Shown here: positions 32,383-40,771 of the stretch, in pieces
Layout: every line of letters starts with the position of its first letter
Numbering within the stretch: position 1 is the stretch's first letter
Notes under the pieces: model-generated
Told to the model about the DNA's origin: nothing
The model's input: only the letters and a program-made list of their open reading frames with translations
Databases searched by the model: none
Program-made: the position numbers and the translations under genes
DNA from: Falsiroseomonas stagni DSM 19981
GTDB lineage: Bacteria; Pseudomonadota; Alphaproteobacteria; Acetobacterales; Acetobacteraceae
Direction of reading: 5' to 3'
NCBI RefSeq assembly: GCF_900114315.1
Contig: NZ_FOSQ01000001.1
Location: 1,135,468-1,199,467 of the forward strand
DNA: 64,000 nt

Positions 32383-32486
32383 CGTGGTCTGACCGTCCGG
32401 GCTGGCGTGGGGATGACCCGATAAATGCGCCCCGGCCCCCGGCGTTGCAAGCGCGTGGCGGGCAGGGCTGCCCTACCCGCCAGGCT

Positions 32487-33374
32487 TCAGTGGCCGGCCT
32501 TCTCGCCCGTCTTGCGTTCCACCGTGCCCAGCGCATCGGCCAGGCGATGCGTGGCGCTGCCGGGGCGGGCGGGCTGCTGCTGGCTTTCATGCGGGGACCA
32601 GCCGGTCAGCACCATCAGCCGCAGCACCGGGTCGATCCCCGCCGGCCCCCGTTCCAGCCCCGCCGCGGCCATGGGCAGCAGGGCGCGCGGCGGTGTCCGC
32701 CGGTCCGCCGCCAGCACCGCATTGGCCTCTCCGGCCGCGCGCAGGTCGCCGAACAGGCCGAGCGCCGTGCGATAGGCCAGCGAGACGTTTTCCAGATCCG
32801 CCACCGGCAGGGCGAAGCCCGCGCGCTGCAGCAGCCCCGCGCCGTCCCGCAGTTCCGGGAAGGGCGAGACCCGGGGCGAGATGCCGCCGCGCAGCGTCGC
32901 CTCCGCCTGGCCCAGCGCATCCCGCAGGGGTTGCAGCGTGCCGAGCGCGGGCAGCGACGCCAGGAACAGCCCATCCGGCGCCAGCGCCCGCCTGATCTGC
33001 ACCAGCGCGCCCGGCAGGTCGTTCACCCAGTGCAGCGACACCGACGCCACGATCAGGTCGAAGGCGCCGGGGGCGAAGGGCAGAAACTCCTCATCCCCCG
33101 CCACGGCCATGCCCTCGCCCCCTGCCCGCAGCATCGCGGCCGACAGATCCATCGACACCACGAAGGGTACGCCCCGCGCCCGCAGCCGCGGCGCCACCAC
33201 GCCCCGCCCGCCGATCTCCAGCGCGCGGCTGAAGCGCCTGGTCGTGTCGTCCAGCCGGTCCAGCAGCCGGTCGGCGCAATCCTCCAGCACCGGCGCCACG
33301 CGCCCGACCCTCGCCGCCGCCCTGTCCCGCCGCCGCCGCACCAGGGCCCGGTCGAACACCATCATCGCATCCAT
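32487..33374 (-). CDS. SAM-dependent methyltransferase, BioC/NDUFAF5-like
   Basis: A 295-residue class I methyltransferase. The family start MDAMMVFDRALVRRRRDRAA is typical of the group containing mitochondrial NDUFAF5 and bacterial BioC-like proteins. SAM-binding elements include RALEIGGRGVVAP, VVSMDLSAAML, a motif II region FDLIVASVSLHWVNDLPG and ALAPDGLFLASL. The usual glycine-rich motif I (GxGxG) is degenerate here as EIGGRGV. NDUFAF5 hydroxylates a complex I subunit and BioC methylates malonyl-ACP; which applies cannot be decided. Its start is 76 bp from that of the divergent cupin gene. Confidence 0.85.
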   Translation of the reverse strand: MDAMMVFDRALVRRRRDRAAARVGRVAPVLEDCADRLLDRLDDTTRRFSRALEIGGRGVVAPRLRARGVPFVVSMDLSAAMLRAGGEGMAVAGDEEFLPFAPGAFDLIVASVSLHWVNDLPGALVQIRRALAPDGLFLASLPALGTLQPLRDALGQAEATLRGGISPRVSPFPELRDGAGLLQRAGFALPVADLENVSLAYRTALGLFGDLRAAGEANAVLAADRRTPPRALLPMAAAGLERGPAGIDPVLRLMVLTGWSPHESQQQPARPGSATHRLADALGTVERKTGEKAGH

Positions 33375-33450
33375 GGGATCGGAGATGCCCCCGCTTCGCC
33401 CCGGCGACAAGCCGCGCTAGGCTTCCCCGACAAACCGGAGGATGGCCCCC

Positions 33451-34065
33451 ATGAACGTCACCGATGCCTCGGCCGCCCGCGCCGCCGCCGTCGCTTCCAC
33501 CATCGACCGCATCCGCGCGATCGAGGGCGAGATGGGCGTCACCCGCCCGGCGCTGGAGAAAATCCGGGCGGAGCTGCTGGCGCTGGCCGCGCAGGAACAC
33601 CTCTTCCCCAGCCATGTCTTCCCGCCGCCGGAGGCCGGCGCCAAGGGCGCCAACCGCTACCTGCTGCAGGAAGACGCGGACAACCGCTTCGCGCTCTATC
33701 TCAACGCGCTGAACCCCGGCAACCGCACCAAGCCGCATGACCACACCACCTGGGCCGTCGTCGTCGCGGTGGAGGGGCAGGAGCTGAACAAGGTCTATGC
33801 CCGCACCGATGACGGATCGGACCCCGAGCGCTGCGCCATCCATGTGGCGGAGGAGATCATGGTGGAGCCCGGCCGGGGCATCTGCCTGATGCCGGAGGAC
33901 ATCCACTCCATCCACACCACCGGCGACGTGCCCACCCGCCACCTTCACATGTACGGCCTGGCGCTGGAGAAGCTGGAGGATCGCAAGGGCTATGACGAGG
34001 AGACGGGCGCCGTCACCCTCTACAACAAGGCCTTCATGAAGCCGACGGCCCAGCCCAAGGCCTGA
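33451..34065 (+). CDS. cupin-fold cysteine dioxygenase-like protein
   Basis: A 204-residue cupin of the cysteine/thiol dioxygenase superfamily, which oxidises thiols such as cysteine or 3-mercaptopropionate to sulfinates with a mononuclear iron. The iron histidines are visible in KPHDHTTWAVVVAVEGQE near 94-111 and in EDIHSIHTTG near 146. ATG 33451 is chosen over 33442 because a GGAG site lies ten bases before it but only one base before the other. The adjacent rhodanese gene makes a sulfur-metabolism unit likely, since dioxygenase-rhodanese fusions are known in other bacteria. A hairpin repeat follows the stop. Confidence 0.85.
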   Translation: MNVTDASAARAAAVASTIDRIRAIEGEMGVTRPALEKIRAELLALAAQEHLFPSHVFPPPEAGAKGANRYLLQEDADNRFALYLNALNPGNRTKPHDHTTWAVVVAVEGQELNKVYARTDDGSDPERCAIHVAEEIMVEPGRGICLMPEDIHSIHTTGDVPTRHLHMYGLALEKLEDRKGYDEETGAVTLYNKAFMKPTAQPKA

Positions 34066-34083
34066 TCCGCAGCCCTCAAGCCC

Positions 34084-34128
34084 GAAAAGCCCTCTCCTCC
34101 CATGGGGGGGGGAGGGTTGGGTGAGGGG
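34084..34128 (+). repeat. CCCTCTCC...GGGTGAGGGG hairpin repeat, copy 2
   Basis: GAAAAGCCCTCTCCTCCC, a short ATG loop, then a G-run, GAGGGTTGGGTGAGGGG. It begins 18 bp after the cupin stop, in the same orientation as the copies at 21252 and 50311. The stem is shorter and less regular than in the other copies. Confidence 0.7.
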
Positions 34129-34169
34129 TTCCCCCCGCCCGCACCACGACCGTCGCCCGGACACCCGAA

Positions 34170-35765
34170 ATGCCCCCGACAATCCCCCCGGCGACGCTGA
34201 AATCCTGGCTCCGCGACGGCGCCGAACTGGCGATCCTCGATGCGCGGGAGGAAGGCGAGTTCAGCGCCTCCCACCTCTTCTGGGCCATTCCCTGCCCGCT
34301 GTCCCAGGCGGAGCTTCGCGCCCCCCGCCTGCTGCCCCGCCGCGCCACCCGCATCGTCTGCGTCGATGGCGGGGAGGGGGGCTACGCCGACAGGCTGGCC
34401 GCCTTCCTCGCCACGATCGGCTGCACCGACCTGCATGTGCTGGAAGGCGGCACGCAGGGCTGGGAAGCGGCGGGCTACGAGCTCTTCTCGGGCTTCAACG
34501 TGCCTTCCAAGGCCTTCGGGGAATGGGTGGAGCACCATTACGGCACCCCCTCGATCGACCCCGCCGAACTCGCCGCCATGCAGGCGGAAGGGCGGGATAT
34601 GATCATCGTGGACAGCCGCCCGATCGCGGAATTCCGCGCCATGTCCATCCCCGGCGCCATCGACGTGCCGGGCGCGGAACTCGCCTATCGCGTCCCCGCC
34701 ATGGTCCCCCGCCCGACGACCACGGTGGTGGTGAACTGCGCCGGTCGCACCCGATCCATCCTGGGGGCGGAAAGCCTGCGCCGCGCCGGCCTGCCCAACC
34801 CGGTGGTGGCGCTGCGCAACGGCACCATGGGCTGGGAACTCGCGGGCTTCACCTGCGATCGCGGCCGGGATGACCGCTACGCCCCCGGCACGCCCCCCGA
34901 TGCGGCGGAGACCCTGGCCCGCGCGAAGCGCTTCGCGGACCAGGCCGGCATCCGCTGGATCACCCGCGCGGCGGCGGCCGACCTGCTCGCCGACCCCGCC
35001 CGCACCACCCACCTCTTCGATGTCCGCGACCCCGCCGAATATGCGGAGGGCCACATCCCCGGCGCCATCTCCGCCCCCGGCGGGCAGCTGGTCCAGGCCA
35101 CCGATGGCTGGGTCGCCACCCGCCATGCCCGGATCATCCTGGCCGACGATACCGGCACCCGCGCCGCCATGACCGGCGGCTGGCTGCGCCAGCTCGGGGG
35201 CTGGGAGGTGTTCTGCCTGACGGACGCCATGGAGGGCCGGCTCGAATCCGGCCACCCGGCCCCCGCCATCCCGGGCCTGCCGAAGGCGGCGACGATCACG
35301 GCGCCGGACCTCGCCGCCCGCCTGGCCTCGGGCGGCGCCACCGTCATCGATTGCGGCCGCAGCCTGGCCTTCCGCGCCGGCCACATTCCCGGCGCGCTCT
35401 GGGGCGTCCGCACCCGCCTGGCCACGCTGGCGCCGCGCCTGCCTGGCGACCGGATGCTGGTGGCCACGGCGCCCGACCCCGCCCTCGCCACCCTCGCCGC
35501 CGCCGAATTGTCGGCCATGCACGCCGGCCCGGTCGCGGTGCTGGAAGGCGGCACCACCGCCTGGGCTGCCGCCGGCCTGCCGCTCCACGCCGACCGCCAG
35601 AACCCCCCGGACGCGGCCTGCATCGACGCCTGGCTCCGCCCCTATGACCGGAACGAGGGGGTGGAGGAGGCGATGCGCGCCTACCTGGCCTGGGAGATCG
35701 ACCTGGTCCATGCCGTGGAGCGCGACGGCGACGCCCCCTTCGGTGCCCAGGGGGGCCATGGGTAG
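34170..35765 (+). CDS. four-domain rhodanese-like sulfurtransferase
   Basis: A 531-residue protein made of four tandem rhodanese domains (about 1-105, 125-225, 255-355, 365-475). Only the second has the catalytic cysteine (Cys190 in VVVNCAGRTRS). The matching loops read CVDGGEGG in domain 1 with Asp66, LADDTGTRA in domain 3 and ATAPDPALA in domain 4, so three domains are catalytically dead by sequence. It is cytoplasmic, with no signal peptide. It follows the thiol dioxygenase-like gene and overlaps the comF start by eight bases. It may transfer or trap sulfane sulfur made during thiol oxidation. Confidence 0.9.
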   Translation: MPPTIPPATLKSWLRDGAELAILDAREEGEFSASHLFWAIPCPLSQAELRAPRLLPRRATRIVCVDGGEGGYADRLAAFLATIGCTDLHVLEGGTQGWEAAGYELFSGFNVPSKAFGEWVEHHYGTPSIDPAELAAMQAEGRDMIIVDSRPIAEFRAMSIPGAIDVPGAELAYRVPAMVPRPTTTVVVNCAGRTRSILGAESLRRAGLPNPVVALRNGTMGWELAGFTCDRGRDDRYAPGTPPDAAETLARAKRFADQAGIRWITRAAAADLLADPARTTHLFDVRDPAEYAEGHIPGAISAPGGQLVQATDGWVATRHARIILADDTGTRAAMTGGWLRQLGGWEVFCLTDAMEGRLESGHPAPAIPGLPKAATITAPDLAARLASGGATVIDCGRSLAFRAGHIPGALWGVRTRLATLAPRLPGDRMLVATAPDPALATLAAAELSAMHAGPVAVLEGGTTAWAAAGLPLHADRQNPPDAACIDAWLRPYDRNEGVEEAMRAYLAWEIDLVHAVERDGDAPFGAQGGHG

Positions 35766-36522
35766 CGTTTCACGCCTGAAACGCCTCGGCCTCGGCGTCC
35801 TCGACGCCGTGATGCCGCCGCATTGCCTGACCTGCGAGGAAGCGGTGGAAACGCAGGGCACGCTCTGCGCCGCCTGCTTCCGCGGCCTGCACCGCATCAC
35901 CGCGCCGATGTGCCCGCGCTGCGGGGTGCCCTTCCTGCATGCGGGGCAGGGGGGCGCGGGGGGCCTCTGCCCCGGCTGCCTGGACCATCCGCCGGCCTAT
36001 GACACCGCCCGCGCCGCGCTGCGCTACGACAATGCCAGCCAGCGCCTGGTGCTGCCCTTCAAGCATGCGGACCGGCCGGAACTCGCGGGGCCGCTCTCGG
36101 CCCACATGGCCCGGGCCGGCGCCGCGCTGCTGGCACGCTGCGACCTGGTGGCGCCGGTGCCGCTGCATTGGCGGCGCCTGTTCAGCCGCCGCTACAACCA
36201 GGCGGCCCTGCTGGCGCAGCGCCTGGCCCGGGGCGCGCATCGTCCCTGCATCCCGGACCTGCTGCGCCGCCGCCGGCCGACGCCCCCGCTCGGCGACCTC
36301 GGCGCCGCCGCCCGCGCGGCGCTGGTGGCGGATGCCTTCACCATCCGCCCGCGCGCCATCCCGCGCCTGCGCGGCCGTCGCGTGCTGCTGGTGGATGATG
36401 TCATGACGTCGGGCGCCACCGTCGATGCCTGCGCCCGCGCCCTGCTCGCCGCCGGGGCCGCCGCCGTCGATGTCCTCGTCGCCGCCCGCGTGCCGGACCC
36501 CCGCCTGCAGGCGGAAGCCTGA
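35758..36522 (+). CDS. comF: ComF-family phosphoribosyltransferase-like protein
   Basis: A 254-residue ComF family protein, associated with DNA uptake and with a type I phosphoribosyltransferase fold. The N-terminal zinc finger is clear: HCLTCEEAVETQGTLCAAC and CPRCGVPF ... LCPGCLDHPP. The PRPP-binding loop LLVDDVMTSGATVDAC lies near 210-225, and the ComF motif RRLFSRRYNQAALLAQRLA is present. Its ATG overlaps the rhodanese stop. Competence is not evident from the rest of the window, so its role here may be in nucleotide or DNA metabolism. Confidence 0.92.
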   Translation: MGSVSRLKRLGLGVLDAVMPPHCLTCEEAVETQGTLCAACFRGLHRITAPMCPRCGVPFLHAGQGGAGGLCPGCLDHPPAYDTARAALRYDNASQRLVLPFKHADRPELAGPLSAHMARAGAALLARCDLVAPVPLHWRRLFSRRYNQAALLAQRLARGAHRPCIPDLLRRRRPTPPLGDLGAAARAALVADAFTIRPRAIPRLRGRRVLLVDDVMTSGATVDACARALLAAGAAAVDVLVAARVPDPRLQAEA

Positions 36523-36591
36523 CCCGCGCCTCCGGCGCGAAGCCCGATCCAGAGGCTTGACCGCGCCGGCCGGCGGACCGATGTGGGGCGC

Positions 36592-36849
36592 ATGGCCAAG
36601 ATCGAGATCTACGTCCAGGATTTCTGCCCCTACTGCGCGCGCGCCGTGGGCCTGTTCCGCAAGAAGGGCGTGCCCTTCGAGGAGATCTGGGCGCCCAATG
36701 GCTCCGACGCCCGCCGGGACGCGACAAGCCGCTCCGGCGGCCGCACCACCGTGCCGCAGATCTTCATCGATGGCCGCCACATCGGCGGCTGCGATGACCT
36801 GATGGCGCTGGACCGCCAGGGCGGGCTCGATCCCCTGATCGCGGCATGA
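36592..36849 (+). CDS. grxC: glutaredoxin 3
   Basis: An 85-residue dithiol glutaredoxin that reduces disulfides and mixed disulfides with glutathione. The active site is C12-P-Y-C15, followed by the glutathione-binding TTVPQIFIDGRHIGGCDDL. ATG 36592 follows a GGGG ribosome region; a GTG three codons upstream is possible. The 70 bp gap from comF has no clear promoter, so it may belong to that operon. The order comF - grxC - DUF1178 is common in Rhodospirillales. Confidence 0.95.
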   Translation: MAKIEIYVQDFCPYCARAVGLFRKKGVPFEEIWAPNGSDARRDATSRSGGRTTVPQIFIDGRHIGGCDDLMALDRQGGLDPLIAA

Positions 36850-36934
36850 CGTGCCGCGGCTGGCACTCGGGTTGCCGGAGTGCCAGAATGCGGCGCGACA
36901 AGCCGCCCGAAACGGGCCACCGGGACCACAGGGG

Positions 36935-37444
36935 ATGATCCACTACCAGCTGCGCTGCCATGCCGGCCATGAATTCGATGGCTGGTTCCAGGACAGCAAG
37001 GGGTTCGAGGCGCTGGCCAGGGCCGGCCTGGTCGAATGCACGCATTGCGGCAGCGCCAAGGTCGAGCGCGCCCTGATGGCACCCGCCATCCGCAAATCCC
37101 GCCGCAAGGCCCTGCCCGCGCCCCCCCCGGCGGCGGAGGCCGCGGAAGCCCCTGCCACCACCCCCCCCGCGCCCGACACCGCGCCGATCGGCAACCCCGA
37201 ACGCGTCGCCGGCGGCCCCATCCCGGCCCAGCTCCTCGCCATGCTCCAGCGCCTGCGGGCGGAGGTGGAGAAATCCTGCGACTATGTCGGCCCCGCCTTC
37301 GCCGATGAGGCCCGCAAGATCGCGAACGGGGAAGCCGAGGCCCGCGGCATCTACGGGGAGGCCTCGGACGCCGAGGCCGAGGCCCTGGCCGAGGAAGGCA
37401 TCGACATCGCCCGCCTTCCGTGGGTGCCCCGTGCGGATGGCTGA
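36935..37444 (+). CDS. DUF1178 family protein
   Basis: A 169-residue protein of the DUF1178 family, function unknown. The N-terminus has a zinc-ribbon-like pattern, CHAGHEF near 8-14 and CTHCGSAKVERALMAP near 35-50, then a low-complexity Ala/Pro linker (about 60-90). The conserved C-terminal helix region is CDYVGPAFADEARKIANGEA with the family ending GIDIARLPWVPRAD. The start at ATG 36935 follows GGGG. It commonly sits next to grxC and may act in the same process. Confidence 0.9.
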   Translation: MIHYQLRCHAGHEFDGWFQDSKGFEALARAGLVECTHCGSAKVERALMAPAIRKSRRKALPAPPPAAEAAEAPATTPPAPDTAPIGNPERVAGGPIPAQLLAMLQRLRAEVEKSCDYVGPAFADEARKIANGEAEARGIYGEASDAEAEALAEEGIDIARLPWVPRADG

Positions 37445-37485
37445 GCGCGCCGCCGCTTTACCGGCGTGACACGAACTTAACCGAC

Positions 37486-37565
37486 AATCCTCGACTGGCC
37501 CCACCCGCCGGGTGCCCGTAACCCCCCGGCCCCGCTCCCGTTGGAGCTGTCGACCAGCGAGGATT
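37486..37565 (+). promoter_or_regulatory. inverted repeat masking the ribosome site of the chemoreceptor gene
   Basis: AATCCTCG-A-CTGG (37486-37498) can pair with CCAGCGAGGATT (37554-37565), twelve pairs with one bulged A. The right arm contains the GAGGA ribosome site ten bases before the ATG at 37575. A small CACCCG/CGGGTG hairpin sits in the loop. If formed in RNA it would hide the ribosome site; it could equally be a DNA operator. Confidence 0.35.
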
Positions 37566-37574
37566 CGTCACTTC

Positions 37575-39293
37575 ATGTCCGCCACCGTCACCACAGCGCC
37601 CCGTCGCGGCAGCATCGGCTTCCGCCTCTCCATCGGCTTCGGTCTCGTCCTCGCCCTCATCGTCACGCTCGGCGTCATCGCCACCAACCGCGTCAACGCC
37701 ATCAGCGCCAGCCTGGCCACCATCAACGACGTGAACAGCGTCTAGCAGCGCTACGTCATCAACTTCCGCGGCAGCGTGCATGACCGCGCCATCAGCCTGC
37801 GCGACGTCGTCCTCCTCGCCACCCCCGCCGAACGCGCCGCCGCGCTGGCCGAGATCACGCGGCTGGAGGAATTCTACGCCCGCAGCGCCACGCCGCTCGA
37901 CGCCATCATGGCAAGCGGCGCCGGCGTGACGCCGGACGAACAGGCCATCCTCGCCTCGATCAAGGAGATCGAGGCCCGCACCATGCCGCTGATCCGCCAG
38001 GTGATCGAGGCCCGCCAGCGCGGGGAGGCCGGAGCGGCCCACCGCCTGCTGATGGACCAGGCCCGCCCCGCCTTCGTCGAATGGCTGGCCCGCATCAACC
38101 GCTTCATCGACCTGCAGGAAGCCAAGAACCGCACCGTGGCGACGCAGGCCCGCGCCGTGGCGGAAGGCTTCCAGACGCTGATGATCGCCCTTGTCGCCGC
38201 CGGGCTGCTGATCGGCACGGGCATCGCCGCCTGGTCGCTCCGCGCCGTGGCGCCGCTGAAGCGCCTGACGGACGCCATGCTGCGCCTGGCGCGGGGCGAC
38301 CTCGCCGCCGAGATCCCCGGCCAGGACCGCGGCGACGAGGTCGGCGCCATGGCCAAGGCCGTTGCGGTCTTCAAGACCAGCATGGCCGACAGCGCGCGCC
38401 TGGCCGCCGACCAGGAACGGCTGAAGGCCGAGGCCGCCGCCGAACGCCAGCGCGTGCTGCGCGGCCTGCTCTCCAACCTCGAGGAGAAGGTCGGCGGCAC
38501 CGTCGCCCTCCTCGCCGGCCGCGCCGCCGAACTGGAACGCACCGCGCGGTCCATGCGCGGCACCGCGACCGAGACGAACGCCAAGGCCGACAGCGTCCAG
38601 GCCGCCGCGACGGATGCCACCAGCCGCGTCCGAAGCATGGCGGTGGCCGCCGAACAGCTCAGCGGCTCGATCGGGGAGATCAGCCGCCAGGTCGCCCAAT
38701 CCGCCCGCATCACCGGCGCCGCGGTGGAGGATGCCCGCCGCACCGATGCCACCGTGCAGGCCCTGGCCGCCGGCGCGCAGCGCATCGGCGACGTCGTCGG
38801 CATCATCACCAGCATCGCCGGCCAGACCAACCTCCTGGCACTCAACGCGACCATCGAGGCCGCCCGCGCCGGGGAGGCCGGGAAGGGCTTCGCCGTGGTG
38901 GCGAGCGAGGTGAAGTCGCTGGCCGGCCAGACCGCCCGCGCGACGGAGGAGATCGGCGCCCAGATCGGCACGATCCAGGCCGCGACCAGGGACGCCGTGA
39001 CCGCGATCCAGAGCATCGCCGGCCGGATCGAGGAGGTGAGCCAGATCGCCACCCTCATCGCCTCGGCCGTCGAGGAACAGGGCGCCGCGACGCAGGAGAT
39101 CGCCCGCAGCGTGCAGCAGACGGTGGAGGCGACGCAGCTGGTGGGCGCCGACATCCAGGGCGTCACCCAGGCCGCGAATGACAGCGGCGCGGCGGCCGAC
39201 CAGGTCCTCGGCGCCGCCTCCGACGTCTCCCGCCAGGCGGAACGGCTGAAGGACGAGGTCCGCGGCTTCGTCGCCAGCGTCGCGGCGGCGTAG
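37575..39293 (+). pseudogene. methyl-accepting chemotaxis protein gene with in-frame amber codon
   Basis: One 573-codon frame encodes a 4HB-type chemoreceptor but has TAG at 37743-37745 (codon 57). Before it: first membrane helix (GFRLSIGFGLVLALIVTLGV) and LATINDVNSV. Directly after, still in frame: [20 protein letters not shown], a stretch usually continuous in this receptor class, with Lys or Gln where TAG stands; one base change from AAG or CAG would give it. The rest is intact: helix [23 protein letters not shown], and signalling tip [24 protein letters not shown] at 37776 could restart translation but would lack the first helix. No other damage is seen, so the change is recent, suppressed or a sequencing error. 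Confidence 0.85.
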
Positions 39294-39343
39294 ACCGGGA
39301 CGCGAGCCGCCCTGGCGTGTTATGAGGGGAGAGGAGGCCCAGG

Positions 39344-39601
39344 ATGACCATCACCCTCTCCCCCGACCTGGTCGCGATCATCGAGGCGAAGGTGGCCAGC
39401 GGCCGCTTCCCCTCCGCCGACGCTGTGCTGCGGGAAGCCCTGCACCAGTTGGAAGTCGCCGAAGCAAGCCTGGCCGATGACGACGAGGCCTGGCTGAAGC
39501 AGGCCTATGAGGTGGCGCTCGCCAGTGGCGAGCCCGTCGAGGTGGACCTCGGCAATCTGAGGGACCACGTCCTGAACGGCGCGACGCTGCGGCCCCGCTA
39601 G
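39344..39601 (+). CDS. ParD-like type II antitoxin
   Basis: An 85-residue antitoxin of the ribbon-helix-helix ParD/CopG type. The N-terminal RHH is MTITLSPDLVAIIEAKVASG followed by RFPSADAVLREALHQLE; the acidic C-terminal half (EVAEASLADDDEAWLKQAY) should wrap the toxin. It would neutralise the product of the next gene and repress the shared promoter. Its stop is directly followed by the toxin GTG. The pair sits just after the broken chemoreceptor gene. Confidence 0.88.
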   Translation: MTITLSPDLVAIIEAKVASGRFPSADAVLREALHQLEVAEASLADDDEAWLKQAYEVALASGEPVEVDLGNLRDHVLNGATLRPR

Positions 39602-39901
39602 GTGCTGCGGCTCCGCTTCTTCCCGGCGGCGATTGCCGACCTGGTCGATACACGTGCCTATGTGGCGGACCACCGCCCCGCCAGTGCGGGGCCGCTGGTG
39701 GACCGACTGATCGATCGGGTACGCCTGCTGGCCGACCATCCCGATGCCGGGGAACGACTTCCCCGACTCGGCCCCGGTGTCCGCCGCCTGACCGAGGCCC
39801 CGTATGTGATCCTCTATCGCACCACGGCGGAGGAGGTGCAGGTCCTCCGCATCCTCCACGGCGCCCGCCGCATCACCCGGCGCGCGCTACCCCCCGGCTG
39901 A
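39602..39901 (+). CDS. ParE/RelE-family toxin
   Basis: A 99-residue toxin of the ParE/RelE superfamily; ParE members poison DNA gyrase. Typical features are LRFFPAAIADLVDTRAYVAD at the start, HPDAGERLPRLGPGVRRL in the middle and YVILYRTTAEEVQVLRILHG with RRI near the end. The start codon is GTG 39602, immediately adjacent to the antitoxin stop, so the two are co-translated. It is convergent with ubiG, eight bases away. Confidence 0.88.
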   Translation: MLRLRFFPAAIADLVDTRAYVADHRPASAGPLVDRLIDRVRLLADHPDAGERLPRLGPGVRRLTEAPYVILYRTTAEEVQVLRILHGARRITRRALPPG

Positions 39902-39909
39902 CCCCCCCC

Positions 39910-40623
39910 CTACCGCCCCGCCATCACCAGGTAGTTCACCCCCAGGTCCCGGCTCTCCCGCCACCCCCCCGTCAGCGGGTCCATCGTCATCCCCGCGATA
40001 TCCGTCACCCGCAGCCCCGCGCGCTTCAGCCCCGCGCCCAGCTCCCCCGGCGTCACGAACATCTTCCAGTCATGCGTGCCGACGGGCAGCAGCCGCAGCA
40101 GGTATTCCGCGCCGAGCTTGGCCATCAGGAAGGACCTCGCGGTCCGGTTCAGCGTGGACAGGAAGACCGGCCCCGACGCCAGCCCGGCCAGCGCCGCGTA
40201 GAACGCCGCGCGTTCCTCCACATGCTCCACCACCTCCAGGGCCACCACCGCGTCGAAGCGGGCACCTTCCGCCAGCAGGTCTTCCGGCCCGCCCTCCCGG
40301 TACTCGATCTCCAGCCCCCCCGCCGCCGCATGGGCCCGCGCCGCGGCCACGGCATCGGCGGCCGCATCCACCCCCGTCACCCGCGCGCCGAACCGCGCAA
40401 AGGCTTCCGCGGCCAACCCCGCGCCGCAGCCCACATCCAGCAGGGTCAGCCCCGAAAGGTCCCGCCCCGTCCGCCCATGCGCGCGGGCGATCCGTTCCGC
40501 GATCCACCCCGTCCGCAACGGGTTCATCCGGTGCAGCGGCTTCATCGGCCCGCCCGGGTCCCACCAGCGATCGGCCAGCGCGCCGAACTTCCGGATTTCC
40601 GCCTCGACCGCCGTGCCTGCCAT
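39910..40623 (-). CDS. ubiG: ubiquinone biosynthesis O-methyltransferase UbiG
   Basis: A 237-residue SAM-dependent methyltransferase that performs both O-methylations of ubiquinone synthesis. UbiG features are EIRKFGALADRWWDPGGPMK, LHRMNPLRTGWI, motif I LLDVGCGAGLAAEAFARFG near 60-78, VVALEVVEHVEE, a family-specific FLSTLNRTARSFLMAKLGAE and LPVGTHDWKMFVTPGEL. ATG 40623 gives the standard N-terminus. It is divergent from lysC across 148 bp, a layout common in Alphaproteobacteria. Confidence 0.95.
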   Translation of the reverse strand: MAGTAVEAEIRKFGALADRWWDPGGPMKPLHRMNPLRTGWIAERIARAHGRTGRDLSGLTLLDVGCGAGLAAEAFARFGARVTGVDAAADAVAAARAHAAAGGLEIEYREGGPEDLLAEGARFDAVVALEVVEHVEERAAFYAALAGLASGPVFLSTLNRTARSFLMAKLGAEYLLRLLPVGTHDWKMFVTPGELGAGLKRAGLRVTDIAGMTMDPLTGGWRESRDLGVNYLVMAGR

Positions 40624-40771
40624 TCCCGCCCCCCAATAAAGCCCCGGCTTGCCCTGGCGAGGTTGCCCGCCGGCCCGCCCCCCGTTATCTGTCCGCCCCC
40701 CGGCGGGGCGCAACGGGTCCACCCCGTCCGATCCGCCCCCCGACCCCTGAGAACGGCACTCCGGACCCAGC

